NCBI GenBank assembly: GCA_019321725.1
Contig: CM033116.1
Coordinates: 15,877,420-15,941,419, forward strand
DNA from: Paulownia fortunei
Taxonomy: Eukaryota; Streptophyta; Magnoliopsida; Lamiales; Paulowniaceae
DNA: 64,000 nucleotides
Reading direction: 5' to 3'
Part shown: in pieces, positions 59,241 through 64,000 of the stretch
How positions within the stretch are numbered: position 1 is the stretch's first letter
Layout of the letters: each line of letters starts with the position of its first letter
Program-made: the position numbers and the translations under genes
The notes under the pieces: generated by a model
Database searches by the model: none
What the model was told of the DNA's origin: nothing
The model's input: the letters and a program-made list of their open reading frames with translations, nothing else

Positions 59241-61489
59241 TGTAGCTCGGGCTTGAAGCCGGACCATTTCTCTCCTATCTCCCCATACCGTTCCTTTCTG
59301 CAAGTATACCAGAATGACGATCCTTCAATCTTCATCCTCTTCTATGACGCTGATCTCTTTTTCAACCGCATTATGCTGAGCCATCAACAAAATAATCTTT
59401 CTAGTCTTGCAATCTACCATCAAGATGGCCGTTTTGAATAGATAGTCCACTTTTATTTTTTTATCTTGAGGTATTTGATGGATATTGACTGTCTCGAACT
59501 ACCAATGCAAAGTGGCTATTTGTTCAACTAACCTCTGCATCATTTCTTTTTTTACTTCAAACTCTCATTCTACCTGCTACGTCACAAGCCTAGAGTCTAA
59601 CTAGACTACTAAATGCCTAGCTCCCAACTCCAATGCCATCTTCATGCCTCAGACCAACGTCTCATCTCTGTTTCATTATTTGAGGTCTTGAATTCAAACT
59701 TAACAACGAACTCCAGCTCATCACCATCCAGCTTGGTCAAACAATACATGTTCCATATCCTGAGATTGTAGCTGAGCCATCAACGTGTGACAACCTTTTC
59801 TTCTGCTCATCATCTCCTGACCTGGTCATTTCTTAAATGAAATTTGCTAAGGCTTGAGCCTTGATAACAGCTCGGGGCTAATAATCTACATCATACTTCC
59901 CCATCTCAATAGACCACTTGATTATCTTTCGGCTAGCATAAAATCTTCTTAAGGAAAAGATTCGTACAAATAATGATTTTTTTATGTGATAAAAATAAGG
60001 TCTTAATTTCTTGTCGAACCACCATCGCTAGACCTCCATTCGTAATCTCATAATACCTCTACTCAACCCCTTCCAAAAGTTTGCTGACGTAGTATACCTG
60101 CTTCTACAATACTTCTTCCTCTCTAAGTAGGACTAAACTAATAGCCACTTCCCTAACTGACGGGTGCACAAATAAAAGTTTGTGGCAATTGGTTTGGACA
60201 ACAAATATAACTTGGTTAAATATTTCTTTAACTCCTCAAAGACCTTGTAGCATTTAACTGTTCACTTGAACTGAGTGGCTTTCATAGCTTTAACTCCAAA
60301 AGCACAATTTTCAAATATCTCTATCAGATCGGCAATATAAGACTCCAATTTTCTACTTTTAACTAGCATATCATCCACGTACACTTCTATATTACACCCG
60401 AGCTGGCTTAGGAACATTCTATCCACCAGATCATTGATATGTTGCAACTGTATTTTTAGTCCAAAAGGCATAACAGTATAACAATAAGTGCTTGTAGAAA
60501 TTATAAAGCTCACTTTTTTTCCTTCGAGGCTAACATAATCTGGTGATAGCTTTAAGATGTATCTATCATACTCAGAAAGTCACAACTCGAGTGGGAATCC
60601 AACAACTAATCAATTTGGGGTAAGAGATAATAGTCTTTGAGACACGCTTTGTTCAAGTCAGGAAATTCTATGCATATTCTCTATTTCCCAAGAGTCTTTG
60701 GAACTAGAATTGTATTAGATAACCACTCAAAAAATTGCATCTCTTTGATGTGTACGGCCTCCAATAACTTCTCTGCCTCGCTGGATAATCTTATTCTTTT
60801 ATGGACTAAAATGCATTTTCTTCTGCTTTACTAGCTTGCACCTCAGGTCAATATTAAGATACTGTACAGCTACGTCGAGACTTATCCTATGAGCTAATCA
60901 AGAAAAGATATCTAGGTTCTATCTTAAAAATTAGACCAGTAGCTCGGCTAAGTAGGGGTCGAGCTATAACCCAATTCTGGTAGTCTTCTCTGCCTTTTCT
61001 ATAATCAGCTTTATAGTTAGTAGTTCCTTATTAGGTTCAACATGAGCTAGCTCCCTAGCCAACTCATCTACTTCTTTTCCTTAACTTTTGGGAAATCCAT
61101 ATCCATAAGATCCTTCTGATCTATCTTATTCACAACCTCTACATAACACTTTCGAGCAGTATATTGGCCCCCTTCTATATCGCCTACTTCATCTCCCACT
61201 GGAAACTTTAACTTCATATGGAAAATAGACACTACTGCCTAAAAGATATTGAGGGAAGTTATGCCCAAAATAACATTTTATGCTGAAAAAGTATTTACTA
61301 CTAAAAAATCTTACCCTTCTTATCTTTCGCATAGGCTCAGTACTAAGATAACTGATATGACTAATTGCATCATCGGTTGCACCGCTTCTCCTCTAAATCC
61401 AAAAAGTATTGTGCCCACCTACTGTAATTCTACCCTTAAGTCCATCTATTTATATCCTTTGTGAAAAAGGATATCCATCGAGCTCCTAA
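59241..61489 (-). pseudogene. Gypsy (Tat) protease, reverse transcriptase and RNase H remnants
   Basis: Protease-end pieces SSMDILFHKGYK and ILFGFRGEAVQP lie next to the LTR insertion at 61489, followed by AVVSIFHMKLKFP near 61200-61240. Reverse transcriptase is clearest at 60262-60513, with YCYTVMPFGLK and the catalytic EVYVDDMLVKSRKLESYIAD. RNase H begins near 60100 with VYYVSKLLEGVE and continues with stops to about 59300. Order and spacing fit one ancestral polyprotein. Confidence 0.8.
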
Positions 61490-63137
61490 TGTTGGGTTCG
61501 CGTGATTTCGGGGTATGTGCAGTGAAAAATTAAAAAATTTCAATAACATCATACTATAACAATTATAGCAATACCCCAAATTCGATGCGATTTCTAAGGA
61601 TATCATAATTTCCAATGGTTGTAAAATAATTCAAGTTTTGATTTATACTTTTCTATACACTTTGGTTGTCGTAGGGTATGATACAATCAATTGCTAGTCA
61701 TTTTTTGAATTTGATTCACAGAGATCCAAACGTCTCTCCTTTAAAGTAGTCCACATTTTAACCAAAAACACAAAAACACAAAAACAAAATTCCACTAGCA
61801 ATTCTGATTTCTTTTCTAATCTAGTTTTATGAAGTGTGTATAGAAAATATTAATTCTTGTTATCAACTTGTGATAAAAGAATTAACACTTAAAGATGGAA
61901 TTTTTGAAGAAAAATGACGAATGAAGAAAATAATTTTTCTTCTATTTAATCTATATGGCTGAAAATTAAAGGATGATCATTCATCCATAAAATTTGAAGA
62001 GTCATACTCTTTGTATTTTGTGTCTCCTTTTAATTGGTTGGAAGATATTTTGGTTCATTCAAACTTTTTTTCAATTTTATCTCTTTCATATATTCTAAAG
62101 ATATTCAAGATTATCCAAGAATTCCAAATTCTTGACTTTCCATCATTTTTCAACCACTTGCATGGGCCTCTTCCAATAGGCCTTTGTAAATTGGGTTTAG
62201 ACTTAAAATAAATCCCACAATTAATCTAATTAATTGTCTTACCCAAATTAATAAATTCCATCTAGCCCACCTAATTAAATTAGACTCAATTAAATGATCT
62301 AATTATTTAATTAAGTAAATTAATTTAATAATTAAATAAATTTATGAACTACATAATTAATTTGATCCCATCAACTCATTGTTTCACTCCAATTTGACTT
62401 TTTAATTTGATTGGTCCAATTAAATAATCTAATTATTTAATTGTATAATTAATTCAACTCCTTGAATTAATTTAAGCCCTAATTAATTAATCTCTATTAA
62501 TTAATTTGATCCAACCCTTTGGATCAATTCCTAAATTAGAAATGTTTCATCTCAAGTTGTGTGTGACCTTTTAGGTTCACAATTAAGCTAACAGTGAGCT
62601 TGCAACATTTGTAACATATGAATAATAATAATTATTTCGATTAATTAATTCAATTAATTAGTCCGCTTGAAATTAACTCCGTAATTTCAAGAACCTCACA
62701 AGTCATGGAAATACCTAACAAGTGCATCATGACTATCTAAACTTAGGTAAAATAGCGAGTGAACCTATTTCAATTATGAGTATCATACTCGTAAGGTCTT
62801 TCCATCAACTAATCTTTCGATTGAGTTTAGGGTATGGATCAATAGTCAAAACCCTAATTGCTCAATAACTATGATTCCATTTCAAGTTTCAATGACTCAT
62901 GATGAATTGTTAGAAAACCCCATCTAACATTCATCCTGCCTTGGCCAAGGATTTCTAAGTCATGAACTAACACTGGAGATTCACTTGTTCTACTAGACAA
63001 GTGACGGATCCTTTGTTGACCACTCATTAACTTGCATATATATATCAATGCATCATCTAATGTATCCCCTTTATGATTGTCAGGTAATCAAAAGATACAT
63101 AAAAATGAAACACGACATGCATAAGACTACTATAACA
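61490..63137 (-). mobile_element. LTR related to LTR1 and LTR2 (LTR3)
   Basis: The left end is TGTTGGGTTCGCG at 61490, so on the minus strand the LTR ends CGAACCCAACA, similar to CGAACCCAAT near the end of LTR1. The AT-rich block with ATTAATTAAT, the fragments AACCTCAC..TCAT and CGAGTGAACCTATT, and a stretch near 63010-63130 (TTGTTGACCACT, CCCTTT.TGATTGTC) are shared with LTR2. The right end is uncertain; homology stops at about 63130 and a CTATAACA terminus at 63137 is possible. It interrupts the protease region of the Tat element. The flank CCTAA (61485-61489) is not repeated at 63138. Confidence 0.65.
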
Positions 63138-63192
63138 CCCCCAATACTAAATATAGATATTGGTATAGTAATAATTTTGACAATGTAGCACA

Positions 63193-63225
<33 letters not shown>

Positions 63226-64000
63226 TTACTTTTGTCCAATGTAGCACTTTGAGATATAACTCTTTATATAGAAAAATCACCATTTATATAAAAATACAAC
63301 ACCCATCATAGTCACGCTATTATTAGGCTAAATTACTATCAAATTTCAAGAGTTATATAGGACACGACATCCCAAAGTTATAATACAAGAGACTCAAAAA
63401 TAAAAATAATAGCCTTTACTTTCGGAAGAAGTAAGAACATTTTGCATCTTGTAGCCCTTTATATATAGTCAGCAATTTACATAATAATAATGAATGTAAA
63501 AATTAGAATATGCCCGCAACACAACCCAACAGGTCATCATCCATGTACACTCATCCTCAGAACCTGTAGGAACCCCAACAGCTTGCCCAGTAAGTCCATG
63601 GTATCAAGTATCACCAGACTCACCTACAATGCATAAACTATATGAGTTAATGCTCAACAAGTAAAGATTATGCATGTCAAAGAATAATCCACAATATCAA
63701 GTCATGCATCTCAAAATGCTATGCCCACTATGCAATTCCATGCATCAAAATATTTCTCTCAAAATCATTTCTTTCTTGGGCCCCTGACCAATGCTACTAT
63801 CCCATGAACCGGAAAAGATCTCTGCATATCGCTATAATCCAATGGCCAATAATCATAAAAGCATGCAAATCCATGTACACTCATATGCATGCAAATCCAT
63901 GCATGCAAACCTACAAATCTATGCATGCTTCGGTGCACTAGTAGTGGTCAGTAAAATATTTTTCTTTCTCAGAATCATGCCGTGCAATGCAAGATTTATC
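63138..64000. other. Unclassified repeat-like DNA at the right edge
   Basis: The stretch begins CACCCCCAATACTAAATAT. It contains a (TG)n(TA)n microsatellite at about 63193-63226 and ATGCATG-rich text near 63840-63930. It looks like part of another LTR retrotransposon's LTR or leader, but no coding domain or terminus is visible. No gene is supported. Confidence 0.35.

Larger units (their letters stand above)
54570..61489 (-). mobile_element. Decayed Tat-lineage Ty3/gypsy element
   Basis: On the minus strand pol runs protease (about 61480-61000), reverse transcriptase (about 60900-60000), RNase H, then integrase (about 59200-58120), all with stops. Downstream of pol is a tandem-repeat 3' region (57628-57998), then an antisense extra ORF region (about 54850-57000). 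Protein pieces such as AVVSIFHMKLKFPVGDEVGD and the integrase zinc segment match Tat/Ogre-type elements. The upstream part is broken at 61489 by an inserted LTR. No LTR of this element itself was delimited; the left boundary is a guess. Confidence 0.7.

Overview
The window is nuclear DNA from a flowering plant, most likely a eudicot. It holds a 24-exon plant-type PDR/ABCG transporter gene with GT-AG introns, an AT-rich background, and nested LTR retrotransposons of typical plant lineages. A plant PRISE-type reductase and a Mutator-like element carrying a plant mobile domain support the same view. No prokaryotic feature is present. Most short ORFs are chance frames or decayed transposon fragments. 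Left part (1-17.3 kb): a decayed transposon nest. A minus-strand Ty3/gypsy element (1-5288, 3' LTR cut by the window edge) abuts a plus-strand Ty1/copia element (5289-13274) that has lost its 5' LTR. The copia gag is split by a 1615-bp solo gypsy LTR (6201-7815) with a perfect 5-bp target duplication. Then come further LTR-like debris and AT-rich DNA to about 17.3 kb. Centre (17.3-39.6 kb): one host gene, an ABCG31-type (PDR3-like) full-size ABC transporter on the plus strand. I could splice 24 exons by hand with consistent phases into 4299 nt, giving 1432 residues with no internal stop. Intron 20 is 6.4 kb because it holds a 3'-truncated minus-strand Ty1/copia element and a minus-strand Ty3/gypsy integrase fragment. 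Right part (39.6-64 kb): a purine-rich tract lies 3' of the transporter, followed by AT-rich DNA and a 4362-bp Mutator-like element (42248-46609). That element has about 145-bp terminal inverted repeats and identical 9-bp target duplications. It joins a MuDR N-terminal region directly to a plant mobile domain, with no recognisable transposase catalytic core. Next is a minus-strand PRISE (progesterone 5-beta-reductase/iridoid synthase-like) gene interrupted by one frameshift, then a tetranucleotide repeat field. A solo LTR related to the copia LTR at 11.1-13.3 kb follows at 50085-51703. The last 10 kb is a decayed minus-strand Tat-lineage Ty3/gypsy element with a 55-bp tandem array in its 3' untranslated region and an apparent antisense extra ORF. 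Another related LTR is inserted in its protease region. Only the transporter looks like an intact host gene, and the reductase is intact except for its frameshift. I found nothing that amounts to a wholly new biological system. The least ordinary objects are the PMD-carrying Mutator-like element, the Tat element's antisense ORF and 3' satellite, and the splice-site oddities in the transporter gene.
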